This document shows, piece after piece, positions 1 to 11,185 of a stretch of DNA of 64,000 nt. Under the pieces are notes generated by a model. It ran no database searches and was not told the DNA's origin. It was given only the letters and a program-made list of their open reading frames with translations. Position 1 is the stretch's first letter; each line of letters starts with the position of its first letter. Made by a program: the position numbers and the translations under genes. Origin of the DNA: Asterella californica (taxonomy: Eukaryota > Streptophyta > Marchantiopsida > Marchantiales > Aytoniaceae); assembly GCA_036924285.1 (NCBI GenBank), contig JAYKYS010000006.1, positions 28,308,001 through 28,372,000 on the forward strand. Direction: 5' to 3'.

Positions 1-990
1 AGTAGGCACAACCTCCTCAATCGGCATCACAGGTTTCTGTCCTAGTATCAATTCTGCTGGCATGTAATCTGTAACGGTACTATGAGTTGTACGGTCTGCC
101 CATAAAGCAAACGGTAGCAGTCTAGGCCATTCACGGATCTTACCCTTGCAAGCTTTTACCAAAGCTTTGATGATTGGCGGATGACCTCTTTCGCTCTTGC
201 CATTCCCTTCAGAATTGTAAGCAGTGGTTAACGCCAACTTGATTCCCAATCGCTTGAAGAACTCAACTGCTTCTTGTGAATCCAGCTCGCCCCTATCTGC
301 AGTGATCTTTCCCACACACCCATACCTACAAATAACATCTTCAAGTAGAAAGCGGCAGACACTAGCAGTGGTCTTCGTCCTCAAGGCACGGCCTTCAACT
401 TGGTTAGATAGATCTTCTCTAGCCAAGACTAGATACCTCATTTGTCCAAGTCCAAATGGCATAGTTACCAGATCAACTACCCATTTGTAATGAATGGCTA
501 AAGGATAAGTAGGATGCAATCCATCACGATGACGTACGTTGAAATACATCTGGCAGGGTATACAAGATGAAACAAACTGTACTACATCCTTATACATACC
601 CTTCCACCAATACTTCTCCTTCATCTTGGCAAATGTAGCCCAAACTCCTCTATGACCAGCCCATAAACTCTCATGGAACTCCTTGATCAGCTTCTACTGC
701 AATTCCAAGTCACATACTACCCGTTGCGGTATACCTCCTTGTAGCTTAGGGCGCTTCCATAGATGTCCTCCATGTAAAAAGTAACCATAAGCTGTTCTAC
801 GGATCCTCTTGAAATCTGCATCAGACCAGCCTTCCTGTCTTTCCAGTGAACTCAAATAGCGCCCAAGATCCAACCACTCACCATCATACATAGTTTCCTC
901 AAAAAACTCCAACGAGGCTGCAAAACAGCTTCTATCTCTTCTAGCAAGAGCACTAGAATAGAACTCTATTCCCACAATCCTCCTGATCAT
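1..990 (-). pseudogene. gypsy-1 integrase (partial) with RNase H-integrase linker
   Basis: The enzyme would insert the retrotransposon cDNA into chromosomes. Bases 990-694 encode the linker ending in a typical stretch rich in Tyr, Gly, Leu and Trp. A TAG at 694-696 interrupts the frame, and the same frame then stays open to base 1. After the stop comes an H-H-C-C zinc-binding domain (His near FHESLWAGH, Cys in CIPCQ). The catalytic D-D-E residues follow: Asp in VVDLVT, Asp in ITADRGE and Glu in GKSERGH. All three acidic residues are present. The start of this frame overlaps the end of the RNase H frame (953-1306), with a one-base shift near 975. The C-terminus is cut by the window edge. Confidence 0.85.
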
Positions 991-1306
991 CTATCATTTC
1001 TTTCTCATCGTAATACCTAGCCCTTGATAATATATCTATCACAAGATTGTCTTTTCCTGCAATATGTCTAAACTCTGGGTTCAAGGACTTGATATATGCT
1101 ATCCACCTCAACATAGCAATATCTGGAGTTGTACAGCTAGTGATCATTCCCAAGAAAGGTAAACAATCTGTCTCCACAACCACAGGTGCTCCTATCAAGT
1201 ATTCCTTATCACTCTTCATCGCAGTAACTACTCCCAATAGCTCTCTCTTGACCTGAGGGTAGTCTCTCTGCCGTGAACTTAATACCTTAGCACCAAAACG
1301 CACCAC
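953..1306 (-). pseudogene. gypsy-1 RNase H domain
   Basis: This reading frame carries the C-terminal part of the Ty3/gypsy RNase H, which removes the RNA strand during reverse transcription. Visible hallmarks are LSSRQRDYPQVKRELLGVV (catalytic Glu region), VETDCLPFLG (catalytic Asp) and the terminal HIAGKDNLVIDILSR box. The frame is shifted relative to the RT frame upstream (ending at 1336) and to the integrase frame downstream. The homologous fragment at 43188-43499 shows the uninterrupted order and so supports two separate small indels here. Confidence 0.85.
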
Positions 1307-1335
1307 ATATCTATTCCCATCCTCATCATCTTGCC

Positions 1336-2913
1336 CTACAGCCCATCTAATGCCAATAGGACTAAATCAACAGTGAGGATAACAGATCTCCCCAACTCAT
1401 ATGTTATCTTCCGTAGAGTTGGTGGTGAAGCCAAAAGATCTTTCAACTTCCTCATAGACTCGCTCTGCTCCTCTTGCCACTGAAATCTTTGCCCCTTCTT
1501 CAACAACTTGTACAACGGATCTGCTACATGTGCAAAGTGTGGAATCCATATATGATAAAACACACATGCACCTAGAAATCTTCTCACCTCAGTAACCGAT
1601 CCACATGTCTCCTTCATCCTTCGAATGGCATCAACCTTGTTTGGACAAGGTTTCCGACCATAAGATCCACATAGGTGCCCCACAATCAACACCTCTTGTT
1701 CTCCAAATACAGACTTTGCTCCTGATAAAGTCAAATGAACCTCCTCCAATCGACTCAATATCTTATCACAGTCAGCTATGTGATCTGCAACAAACTTACG
1801 GCACCCCCTCTGATCCATTACCTCATTCTTCTCCTCCTCAGCACATCCTTTGATCGGCACATCATCAAGGAATGGCATAGTTTTTTCAGGAATGAAGTCC
1901 CTCAAAACTTTGTTCATGCCATTCATCATATGTGCTACAGAATTGGTAGCACCTTGTGGCAAGGTGCACATCCTCAGTAATCCCAAAGGTGTCCTCATTG
2001 TAGTCAAGTCTCTACTCTCAGAGGATAACTGAAACTGATCATAACCTGAATATAAGTCTCCCGTTGAATAGATAGCACGACCAGCAAAAGCCTCTGAAAA
2101 CTCGTCTACAATAGGTCCTATACCCATATTTCTGATAGTTACATTGTTAACTGGCTGCATATCTTGAATGAATCTCAAAGCTCCACTCTTCTTCGGAACA
2201 GTAAACCATCTGCTAGAATAGGGAGCTATAGATGGTTCCAAGATACACATCCTAATCCTCTCATTGAGCAAGTCAATCAGCTTTGGTAGACGAGCTCTAG
2301 GTACAGGGATAGGACGTAGATTCCAAGGCACATGCGGTATAGTAAAGATTACCATAGGTGCAACTACACTTGGATCTACACATCGTACTTCATGTGACTC
2401 AAACGCAAATGCCTTACCATGCCTAGATAGCATCTCCATGAAGCTCTTCTTCTCTTGCTCAATAAGAAATCCATCACCTCCAATCCTCAGCTCCTTCAGT
2501 GTTGTTTCTATGAACTGGTGCCTAATTCTTCTCGGTCCTGTGAGCGTCGGTTCTCGTGCAGCTTGCTCCATCTTCTGATTGTAATCGAGTGGTAAAGACA
2601 AAGCCACTGGTTTGACTTTCTTTGCCACTGACTTGTACTTGATCTCCACATACATCTCTTGTTGATCTATAAACTTATCAATTACATCATAAAGCTCCTT
2701 GGAGCTCACTCTCATCACTCTATCTACACCATCTATAGAACTTTCTACTATAGATTTCAACTCCCCTATAGTATCTACCAAATATTGCTCTTCAAACACT
2801 CCAGATATGTATTCATCTCTTGCTAACTCTCCACTGTCCCACAAAGACTGCTGTACACACTTCACATGTTGCCTCTCAAACCTCTTCAGATTCTCAACCT
2901 TCTTATAACACAC
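1336..2913 (-). pseudogene. gypsy-1 reverse transcriptase
   Basis: A 525-residue frame encodes the RT and the start of RNase H. Visible RT blocks are VPKKSGALRFIQDMQPVN, then YSTGDLYSGYDQFQL (first catalytic Asp in GDLYSG), then RTPLGLLRMCTLPQGATNS, then PFLDDVPIKG, which is the catalytic box. FLDD takes the place of the usual Y-x-DD. The thumb region LRRFLGACVFYHIWIPHFA also fits. The frame ends early at 1336 by a frameshift inside the RNase H start (TVD...). It is shifted against the protease frame on its 5' side. The combination of FLDD and PQGATNSVAHM reminds me of a lineage I associate with basidiomycete gypsy elements; that is memory, not a search. Confidence 0.88.
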
Positions 2914-2990
2914 TGATCCACATGATGTCAGACCTAAGAAGCTAGTGGATAAAGCTTCCTGCTCTACTGGATCAGGCGAGAATCCTTTTT

Positions 2991-3515
2991 CTACTGTACC
3001 GTTGAAGTCTCGCTCTTCAATGGTACTCTGCCAAAACCCCTAGACTCTCTAAACTCCTGAGTAATCTTAGGTAGTGGACGGTCTCTCAAGCTATCACGAT
3101 TCCTCTCATGTTCTGCAGCAACGGTCAAAAACTGAACAGCTCTTTTGCCGTCTCTACTACGTATCCTAGCATAGGCTGAACCATCACCCATAATTCGTGT
3201 CTCCATTCTAACAGCAGTAATGTAAGGCTGTCCTAGAATGATAGGATATGTTGACATGTCTTGCACAAAGAAATTCTGAACATCACTGATGTCACCCACA
3301 GTTACCTTGATGTTGGGGCAAGCACCATAGAGTTCTCCTCGTTGGTTGTTGACAGCACGGATAAGCCATCCATGGTCGGTGTCTATGGGCCATCTCCCAC
3401 GCTTGTACAGCTCCTTAGACATCAGATTAATCTCTGAGCCGTGATCAATCAATGCCACAACAGGTTCCTCTAGATCTCTCAGCTTCACTAAGGTTCTGTG
3501 GTTGCTCTCGCCCAA
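2991..3515 (-). pseudogene. gypsy-1 aspartic protease
   Basis: A 174-residue frame carries a retropepsin-like domain that would cut the Gag-Pol polyprotein. The active-site loop reads VVALIDHGSEINLMS, so the canonical D-T/S-G is D-H-G here. The flap region and the second hydrophobic-Gly motif (YPIILGQPYI) are recognisable. The sister fragment at 41508-42039 has D-H-V at the same place, so the His is shared in the family while the Gly was lost in that copy. The frame is shifted relative to the gag frame upstream and the RT frame downstream. Confidence 0.75.
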
Positions 3516-3574
3516 TGGTTGTGAGAATAATGGCTCTTCTGCGATGCTTCCACCTCATCTTCAAACCTCACGTG

Positions 3575-4672
3575 CTAATCTGATCTTCCCTCTGATACTT
3601 GAGAGCAATAACCAGCAATCTCATCTTCCTCATCTTCCGACAGTTTGGTCCCTAGAGCGTTAAGCGTAGCTGCTTCACCCAAAATCTGACGTTTCCTCTT
3701 GATGATATCTATAATAACCTCATGGAACTCGCGCTTTGCAATCCCAAGAATCTCACCCAAAGTAAACTCAACTTTCCCATTCAAGATACGGTTCTCTAAC
3801 ACCTGCTTCAAGTCTGTAGCAATCTCAATGTCAGACTGAAGTCTGTATGCAGGCATCTTACCCTTCTCCTTGCTTCTCTCCTTCTCCTTTGGTGTTGTAG
3901 GTGGTAGATCCTCCATAGTCTCCTCCCGAGTAGGTGTTGTCTCCTGCCTTGCCTTTGGTCTAGCCCTTTGACTCCTTGTAGCAGGTCGTTTGGCTGTAGA
4001 AGCCTCACCTGCATCCTCCCTCCTGCGTTTTTCTTCTAGAACAGCTTCATGCTGACTTCTTGCAACATAAGTATGCACTGACATAGTATCTACAGGATCA
4101 TTCCATCTTGTAGTTTCTCGAATTGAGTTGCCAACCCTCCGTAGCACATCCTTGTCTAACTCTGTTCTAGCTACGGACCGCACTACATCAGACCACAACC
4201 CAGCAGTCCCTTTCTCTCTCTCTATTTCCACTTTCACTCCACACGTAGCAGCATTTACAAGAGAAACAGCATGTGATGCTGATATCTCATTCACAAGTCT
4301 CTTCATACCACCCTTGTCAAAGTTGGTTCCCAGCATCATCCTAGTCTCTCTCAAATGGATCTTACCATCTTTGAAGAAGATAAGATCCTTCCTCAATGCA
4401 TCTGAAAACTCTCCACAATCTCTTCTTACATGGTCTAGGCTATCGCACCATATACAACGATGAACAAAGCCTTCTCTCATCTAAGGTCTCTGCATAGCAG
4501 GCTGTACATTCTGCTCCTTCTCTTCTAACCTAGTGAGCTTAAGCTTAAGCTCCTTCATACCCTTAATCAACTCATCAAGCGGTGAGTCTTCCTCTCTAGC
4601 AATTACCAAAGCGGGCTTAGTAGGCAACTGCTTGACAGGAATAATCAGAGGTGCTGCTTCACTTTCCACCAC
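3575..4672 (-). pseudogene. gypsy-1 Gag C-terminal part with zinc knuckle
   Basis: Bases 4672-4481 and 4480-3575 are one reading frame split by a single TAG at 4481-4483. Just after the stop lies a CX2CX4HX4C zinc knuckle (CIWCDSLDHVRRDC), the RNA-binding motif of retroelement nucleocapsids. The rest is Lys/Arg/Glu-rich and of low complexity (about residues 150-220 of the longer piece), as expected for a Gag tail. There is no recognisable enzyme fold. The frame ends at 3575 before the protease. Confidence 0.7.
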
Positions 4673-5394
4673 CTTGTCCCTTCTTCTTTGTCTCTTGGTA
4701 GCAAAGAGACAGCCTCTTCAACCTCATTCCAGTCAGTCTTCAATCCTCTCTCCTCACTCTTGTCTTCCAGCAACAGCTCAAGCTTCTCCTGAATAGTCAC
4801 GTCCGTTGCTTGTAGGAAAAGCTCTGTCTTCTCCACCTCTAGTGTAAGCTTCTCTGTCCTAGAAAGCTGAGCATACTGACGATCAAACTCCCTTAACAAC
4901 TCATTTACAGACAAACCTTTGTTAGGCTTTACCACCCACTCCAAGAACGTTCTCTTGGTCACCCTCTCTGAATCTTCAGTGTAGTACTCCTCCTTCAAAG
5001 CTCGCATAAAGCTCTCCCAACTCTGTCCTTGCTGTAGCTTGAGCTCCCTCACACGCCCACGAATCTCAGGCACAACAGCAAGTTCAAAGTTCTCCACCAT
5101 CTCCTTCTCAGGTACCTTGTTCACCTCCATCTCCCTAGCATAGTATTGCACGTACTTGGAAATATCTGTCCTCTTGAACTGGTCCATCTGATGCACCACA
5201 GATTGCAACGCCTTGGTTGCTAATACCTCCTTCCTCTTTGTGCTCTGCTGCTGCATAAACATGGAAAAGGCTTGGAACATCTTCATCGTAGCAGCATCCA
5301 ACTGAACAGGTTGCTGCAGCAGCAGCACCTCCACTTGATGATCCTTGGTTGGCCATGATATCTGATCCTGCAACACTCTCAAGAAAACTCCCAC
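4645..5394 (-). pseudogene. gypsy-1 Gag N-terminal (capsid-like) part
   Basis: A 249-residue frame of helical, charged character with the typical Ty3 Gag pattern of a Trp/Phe-rich segment (QSWESFMRALKEEYY) followed by a Leu/Arg-rich segment (SVNELLREFDRQYAQL). The N-terminus is Gln-rich. It would form the particle shell. A frameshift at about 4645-4672 separates it from the zinc-knuckle part. The first Met at 5394 is the first in the frame, but the true start is uncertain. Confidence 0.65.
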
Positions 5395-6880
5395 CCTAGG
5401 TGTTTCACGTCGAGTTCACCAAAAAGAGAGTATGTCGGAGTGTGATCCGTCTACCTAGGAAAGCGCCGGGCTTCTAGCTGTGGTTGTTTACTCAAGAGGT
5501 TGGCTTTCAGGTCACAACAGGAGCTATAAACACTCACACAGGAGTGTAGGATCCTCTAATATGCTCAAAAAGCGAAATTTAGGTCTCACTAGTAGTAATA
5601 GGTTTAGACGGTGAACTTTGGCACTCAAAGAGAGGAAAACTATGAAGGTTTAGACTTCTAAACTTCCCCTACATGCAAATGAGATACTACTGAACTCACA
5701 CACGAACTTTCAGCCTGAGATCAAATTCTGACACGGAGATATGGACAGAAAAGTTCTGAGCAAGAAAACTACGGCAATTTCTGGTACCTAGATGGCTATT
5801 TCGACCTATAACAGGAGTTTGGCTTGATCAATTTCGAACTTTCTTACAGGATTTGCAGCTCACAGCTTGCTAAACACTCCTGTGAAGTTGGGACTCCTGA
5901 TTGTTTGTAGAACTCCAGATCTCCTTCCTTGAAGTCGCTGCTCTAGATTAAGAGCTTCTCAAACCCCCTCGGCTTCAGCGGCCGCCTTGAATTACTCAGT
6001 CACTCAATCGATATGAAACTTTTTGTGAAATCGTAGCCCTGCTGGCAGAGAACACAACCTCGAAGTTTTGAAGCAATTTTCTCAAATCTGCTGCGAGTGA
6101 CAATGAAAACCCTAAATCCAACAAAAGTGATTCAATTCTAGCACAATTCGAACTTCAATTGGTCATAACTTCGTCTTTATTGCCTCAAATCGATCGAAAA
6201 TTTCACTGGAAGTGCTTGGCATGACGAGCTCTACCCTCCTGTGCTCTTGGATTTCGAAGTCCCCTCACCAAATGCTCGAACTCTCCTTTAGAGCTCTGTT
6301 TCTAAATTTAAAGTTAAACTAAAGACAAAAACAGACCAATGGGAGTTCATAGCTCCACTTGGTTGTCCTTTAGTGCCATAATCCACGTGGTAAATCAACT
6401 TCACACAAAGGCTACCACGTCAGCCCCTAAAGTGCCAGCGTAAATCTTAAACTTCACACGAAGACATGTAAAATAACACGTAACCCTAAAAGATAACTTA
6501 ACCAATCTAGAAAGCGTGCATGGGCGACAAGTAAGTACAACCCATGAGCTTAAACCTCTATCAGCATGGAAACCCTAAGTTATGTACTTTCACAACATAG
6601 ATAAGCATGATATCATTTGCACAAGCGCATGAGTGCTTGAACAAGATAGATAACATACTATCAACCTACTAAGACTCAAAATATATAACACAATAGTGTC
6701 AACACCGTATGCAAAGGTGTCAAACATATGTATAAAGGACTAGAAGTACTATGAGTTAACTTCTAGAACTACTAAACTCAAGCGTCGGAGTAGAAGTCAA
6801 GCATGTAGCCGCCAAGTAGCGCGACAACGTCCTGCTTAGCTAAGGCTACCTTGTTGGAACTAACCACGCACACTCGAACC
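5395..6880 (-). repeat. Probable gypsy-1 5' LTR and leader, no gene
   Basis: There is no coding potential in about 1.5 kb. Bases 5455-5841 are clearly similar to 15368-15740, including the shared phrases ctatttcgacct and gcggcaatttctg (one base different), so this is a dispersed LTR-like repeat. On the - strand the bases next to gag contain a candidate tRNA primer site (TGGTGAACTCGACG, about 5408-5421), which I cannot match to a tRNA. A TATA-like run lies near 6680 on the - strand. LTR ends are not defined because the partner LTR is outside the window. Confidence 0.5.
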
Positions 6881-6938
6881 TAGACTGCGTCTCCTAGATA
6901 GTAGGGCTCGTGCCCTGGAGGAGATCGATACTGGCGAT

Positions 6939-7450
6939 GGCGGAGCTGCCGCTCTTCTTGCCCTCGTTACATTCGCGAAGAGGAAGCTCGATGAGGGAGA
7001 TTTTGGCGGAGCCGCCGCTCTTCTTGCCCTCATTACCTTCACGAAGAGGAAGCTCGATGAGGGAGATTTTGCCCTCGTTATGTTCACAAAGAGAAAGCTC
7101 AATGAGTGAGATTTTGGCGGAGCCGCTCCTTTCTTTGCCCCCATACTTCTTGCTCGTGTTCGTACAGGAGAAGAGACCTTCTCGTTTGCTCGCTGCTCGT
7201 GCTGCACCTGGGCCAGACTTTGCTTTCATTACTTCCACTCATCTTATACAGTAGCTTGGCCCCATACTAATACATAGGTCGCTCTTCTTGCCCTCGCTAC
7301 ATTCACGAGGAGGAAGCTCGATAAGGGAGATTTTGGCGGAGCCGCTCCTTTCTTTGCCCCATACTTCTTGCTCGTGTTTGTAGAGGAGAAGAGACCTTCT
7401 CGTTTGCTCGCTGCTCGTGATGCGCCTGGGCCAGACTTTATTTTCATTAT
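6939..7450. repeat. Imperfect tandem repeat, 66-bp units with larger duplication
   Basis: Units starting ggcggagc occur at 6939 and 7005 (66-bp spacing), then a shortened unit of 45 bp (7071-7115), then another at 7116. The stretch 7116-7231 (unit plus unique tail) recurs at 7335-7449, preceded by one more unit at 7281-7334. Spacings of 66 and 45 are multiples of three, so several frames on both strands stay open (for example 6910-7254 + and 6860-7207 -). None resembles a known protein. Confidence 0.8.
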
Positions 7451-9530
7451 TCTTGATCTCTTTTGCCTCCGTGTATTGCTTAGACTGATCGAGGCTCTTA
7501 GTACTCTTATCATGTTCGTTATTTATCATAATGAGGTGTTGACCACCTTTCTGTTTCTTCTTGATGTCGTCAACTTGCAAAGCCTGTCCTAGAAGTTAAT
7601 GATCAGCAGTCTATGGGACCTCGTTTGCTGATTCACAACGGAAGGATAAGGCCTTTGCCTCCAATGGTTCTCGTTGGTTAGATCGACACCGATCTTGCTG
7701 ATCTCGAGAGCATGAGCGTCAGGTTTGATCAGCTTGTCCTTTAGCAGAAGGAATTTCGCACGCGTGGACTCCACATAAACGCATCATCTTACTCATACCC
7801 TTGTCGTTTAGGGTACTAACTGAAAGCCAGTCAAAATGAAAAGAGAGACATTTGCTACGCTCAAGATGGTAGCTTTCCTCGCTAAGCATCAGCGAACCTA
7901 GCAGCTTATCTATTGCTTCTCGTTTTGTACCCCACGTTATTTTATTTCACCTCAGTTTCTCTTCCTTACCTTACATCGCCAAAGGCCTCAAAAGGATCTA
8001 GAGTATAGTCTCATTTCGAGAATATCGACTTAGATCTTGAATAGAGTTGCACCTGAGCATGTTGTAATCTTTACTTCTTCACTTTCTTTATTTGAACGGC
8101 TTCAGCCACTTGAGAGTTGATCGTAACATGTGAATACAAAATATTTATTCTATTTGCAAGAGAGAGAGATTTTGAAGTCGCTCATGTGTACATGTCCAGG
8201 ATGTACCCACTACTGACGGAATCGCTAAGTTCCTCTTCTATTCTCCGGAGCTTGGTCTTCACTACTTACCTCGGTTTCTCTTCCTTGCCTTACATCGCCT
8301 TAGACAGAATATGAAGTATTCTTATCGTGATGATATTTACCAAGGCGATTAGATCTTGTTTCCCTTCGCTGCACACTTCTGTCTCTGATTGATGAGTTTG
8401 GGCTCTGATTCTCTGACGGCGGGAGTACAACACGACTTGGCAAGGAAGAAAGAGATGTAACGCAACAGATTTTCATGCTGGCAGCGGTAAGAAAAAGGAA
8501 GGGAACTTGGGCGTTGATATGTACGAGACATATGATGGAGTATGACTAGTGCGAAGGTACTCATAATCGTGGTTGTGTGAAATGTCATTGTCCATACAAG
8601 TGTTCTTTACTGCCGGCCGGTTTTGCTTTAGTTCTTGAGTCCACTGCAAGATTTCATCAGAAAAAATTGATTCTGAATGTTGTGTGTCTCACAATAGTTC
8701 CACCTCAAGAGAAAGCGGTCATATCTGAGGCAGTCTTGGACAGCGAAAGCCCATATGAATGGGGAGGAAGGGTAGCAGTTCGTCTCCGTCGGATCCTCTG
8801 CTTTTGTAGTTCTTGTGGTCAAAACGGTCAATGGATTATCGAGCAATCTCATCGAGACACGACCGAATCTCTGTTTGGAAAGCTAGATTATCTACACATA
8901 TATCAATTAATTTCATAGAACCGATAGAAGAAGAACCGATACATATGCATACTGCTCATGAGCCATCGACTCCTATCAGTACTAACTTGGATGCCATCCC
9001 TGTTAGGAGCTGTCCAAATCTTAGTGAGTTGGCACATCATAACGATGTAGATGATGCATTCAATGTATTTCCAGTAGAGTTTGATGAAGCAATACAAGAG
9101 AAAGTAGTAGAGATCTTTTGCGGATTCACCTCCAAGAAGCAACAATAAATGAAATTTTAGACTCCCAATGCCTTGTATCCCTTCTTGTGACGGCTTTAGC
9201 TCAGAAATCTCTCAGAAATCTGACTTTCTCAGTCCTAATCTTCCTCCTCCACTCAAACATATGTCCTCTCCTATCAGATTCACCTTCAAACAACCTTAGT
9301 AGATGAAATTCAAGCTCCTAATTCTTATTCCTCTCTCTACAGCAACCTCCCAATCCTTCAGAAAATCTATCCTCTCAGTCCTTTGGCTTCTCCTGTGCGT
9401 CTCCATGACTCCCTCTTGGGGAAAAATATAATAAATCTCTTTGCTCGACGTCGACTCTTTTTCTCCAAACCCTAACACTCCAGCTAAGCTAGAGTCTTTA
9501 CAAACCATAACACCCCTAAGCTAAGGTCCT
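7451..9530. other. Gene-poor stretch, no recognisable gene
   Basis: I recognise no protein or RNA here. The longest frames are 8577-8918 (+, 113 codons) and 8813-9148 (+, 111 codons); they overlap in different frames and show no motif. A roughly 32-bp sequence at 7949-7980 (ctcagtttctcttcctta and on) recurs almost exactly at 8269-8300. The stretch is probably old repeat DNA. Confidence 0.5.
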
Positions 9531-10420
9531 TATAAGTGCACCTACTTATCAATCAAGCAGACCCCGTACTAAACTAGGTCCTTCTTATTATTTTTGTAAC
9601 AATCAAGCAGGCCCCCTGTCAAGCTGGACCCTTACTTATTTATAATTTCCTGGCTCTTGATGTCATCTTGATGTCACTTTGGTTATAGTCATATGCCATC
9701 CAATGTAAGCCAAGGCTACACCTATGAGGTCAATCCAAGGGCTTACAGCCCCCCATAAGCGCACCAGGTAACTACTGCTCTATAATCAAGGTGACATGCG
9801 GAGGCTTAGACCAGGAAGCCCATGATTAAGGAGGATATCGATCGTCCGCTCTTAGATATGCAAGAAGTGGCTGCATATCCAACATAGACTCCATCCAAGA
9901 GATCAACATGTCGAAAAAGGAAACACATGCCAGAAGGATTTGATCCGGAGACCTCTTCTTCCTAGGTGGGCGTCCCTATCACTGAGGATGGTCTCTGTTT
10001 CCGTTAGAAAAGGAAATACTGTTGATACATAAACCTAAAGGAAGTTACCTCTACAGTCTTTACTAGCTTTTCCTACACCATCTTTTTTGTACAACTCTGT
10101 TTTTAATGAACGAGGAGTCAAAACTTAGTACTCACTAACACCTACGTGCTCACACTCGCAGATCATGAATCCGAGTCTCAAACCAGAATCAATAGATTTC
10201 TCTCTTTCGTACTTTTCATAATTTAAGACTTGTACTAACTATTACCTAGAACATTTCTTCTCGCAATCGAAAGCATGAGGGGTTCCTCTCAGTGAGCACC
10301 GCATTTTGGTACTTTTTGCTTCCTTCAAGGTGATATTTCAACTGAAGCTAGGGGGCAGCTTGTCAAGTACATCCCTAGCTTAACTCCTACCCAGCTTGAT
10401 AAGCTAGGGTGTAACTTCTT
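9531..10420. other. Gene-poor stretch with LTR-like 3' edge
   Basis: There is no coding frame of note. A short phrase (tcaatcaagcag followed by cccc) is repeated at 9549 and 9601. At 10348-10362 a purine-rich run (gctagggggcag) precedes TGTCAAG, which has the look of a polypurine tract beside an LTR start, but I see no matching partner. A tRNA-like segment is listed separately. Confidence 0.35.
9937..9995 (-). repeat. tRNA-derived (SINE-like) relic
   Basis: On the - strand the segment contains GGATCAAATCC, which fits the Pol III B-box consensus GWTCRANNC. About 35 bases upstream a degenerate A-box-like stretch reads TCAGTGATAGGG. Spacing and order fit a tRNA gene or the head of a plant SINE. 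No cloverleaf with good stems is evident, so a functional tRNA is unlikely. Confidence 0.35.
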
Positions 10421-10429
10421 GACACGCCG

Positions 10430-11185
10430 CACAATACGACAATGCCGTCTCGTTCTCTAGTCTTGCTCCAGCCCTTGGAACGTTCTTAAGTCCAGACGTC
10501 CAAGTCTAGACTGGAATGCGTCTTGACACTGGCCCAGTCATCATCTCATGTCCCTCGAGGTCCGTCCATCGAACTCTGGGGTCGGATGACTCGTCGTGGT
10601 CCACCCAAGCATTGAACCCCCTCATATATACTTCTAGAGATCGGCTTTTTGGTCTTTGAAAATTAAACCACAACCCGATCACAAGATCGGTCATAATTCT
10701 CATCTCTGAGGTCAGTTTGAGTAGTTCTACACTAGAAAGCTCTCGCCGAGGCCTTTCTAATGATTTATTACTCCAATGACACCTCTGGATCTTATGTGGA
10801 GCTCCGTTCACGACCCAAAACGTCAATGGAGCTCCAACACTTAAGATTTTTCCGAAGAACCGTGGTCCAACGCCAGACTTGGACCATGTGGCTTGGATCC
10901 ACGTCCCGGACCTACGTCTTAGACCTATGTTTCAGTTATGCGTTTCAGTTCGCTTCCAGACTTGTCCCCTCAACTCAGCATTCGTCTAAGGTCGTCTTGG
11001 GATAGACTCCTATGTTCTAACCCAATGTTCCAACCTTGGCTAAGAGAACCACTTAGGGTTCATCTATTCTCGACTTCCCGGTCGAGGCGTTAAGTCATAT
11101 TCGCAGCGTTCACAACCTAACGTAAGTCCACTAGAGTTCTGTTGTTTGCGTCTGCGGCTGATCTTGAGACTGAGGGTCGCGACAA
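10430..11185 (+). repeat. LTR-like dispersed repeat, copy 1
   Basis: This copy aligns over most of its length with 11845-12590 in the same orientation. Shared landmarks are cctcatatatactt, aaccacaacccgatcac, gaaagctctcgccgag and aagtccactag near the right end. It begins near TGACACGCC and ends near GTCGCGACA, so TG...CA termini are possible. There is no coding content. The two copies differ a lot by eye, so they are separate insertions rather than two LTRs of one young element. Confidence 0.55.

Larger units (their letters stand above)
1..6880 (-). mobile_element. Ty3/gypsy LTR retrotransposon (gypsy-1), decayed, left end outside window
   Basis: Read on the - strand from right to left, this stretch gives an LTR/leader-like region, gag, a zinc knuckle, an aspartic protease, RT, RNase H and integrase. 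That domain order (RT before integrase) defines Ty3/gypsy. The coding part is about 5.4 kb and is broken by at least four frameshifts and two in-frame TAG stops, so the copy is dead. The 3' LTR and the integrase C-terminus lie left of base 1, so LTR age and target duplication cannot be read. A second, more decayed fragment of the same family lies at 41485-43550 on the opposite strand. Family assignment is firm; the right boundary near 6880 is an estimate. Confidence 0.85.

Noticed and set aside
8577..9148. Two overlapping frames as host genes
   Set aside because: They have no recognisable domain, no supporting context and differing frames. They are treated as chance ORFs.
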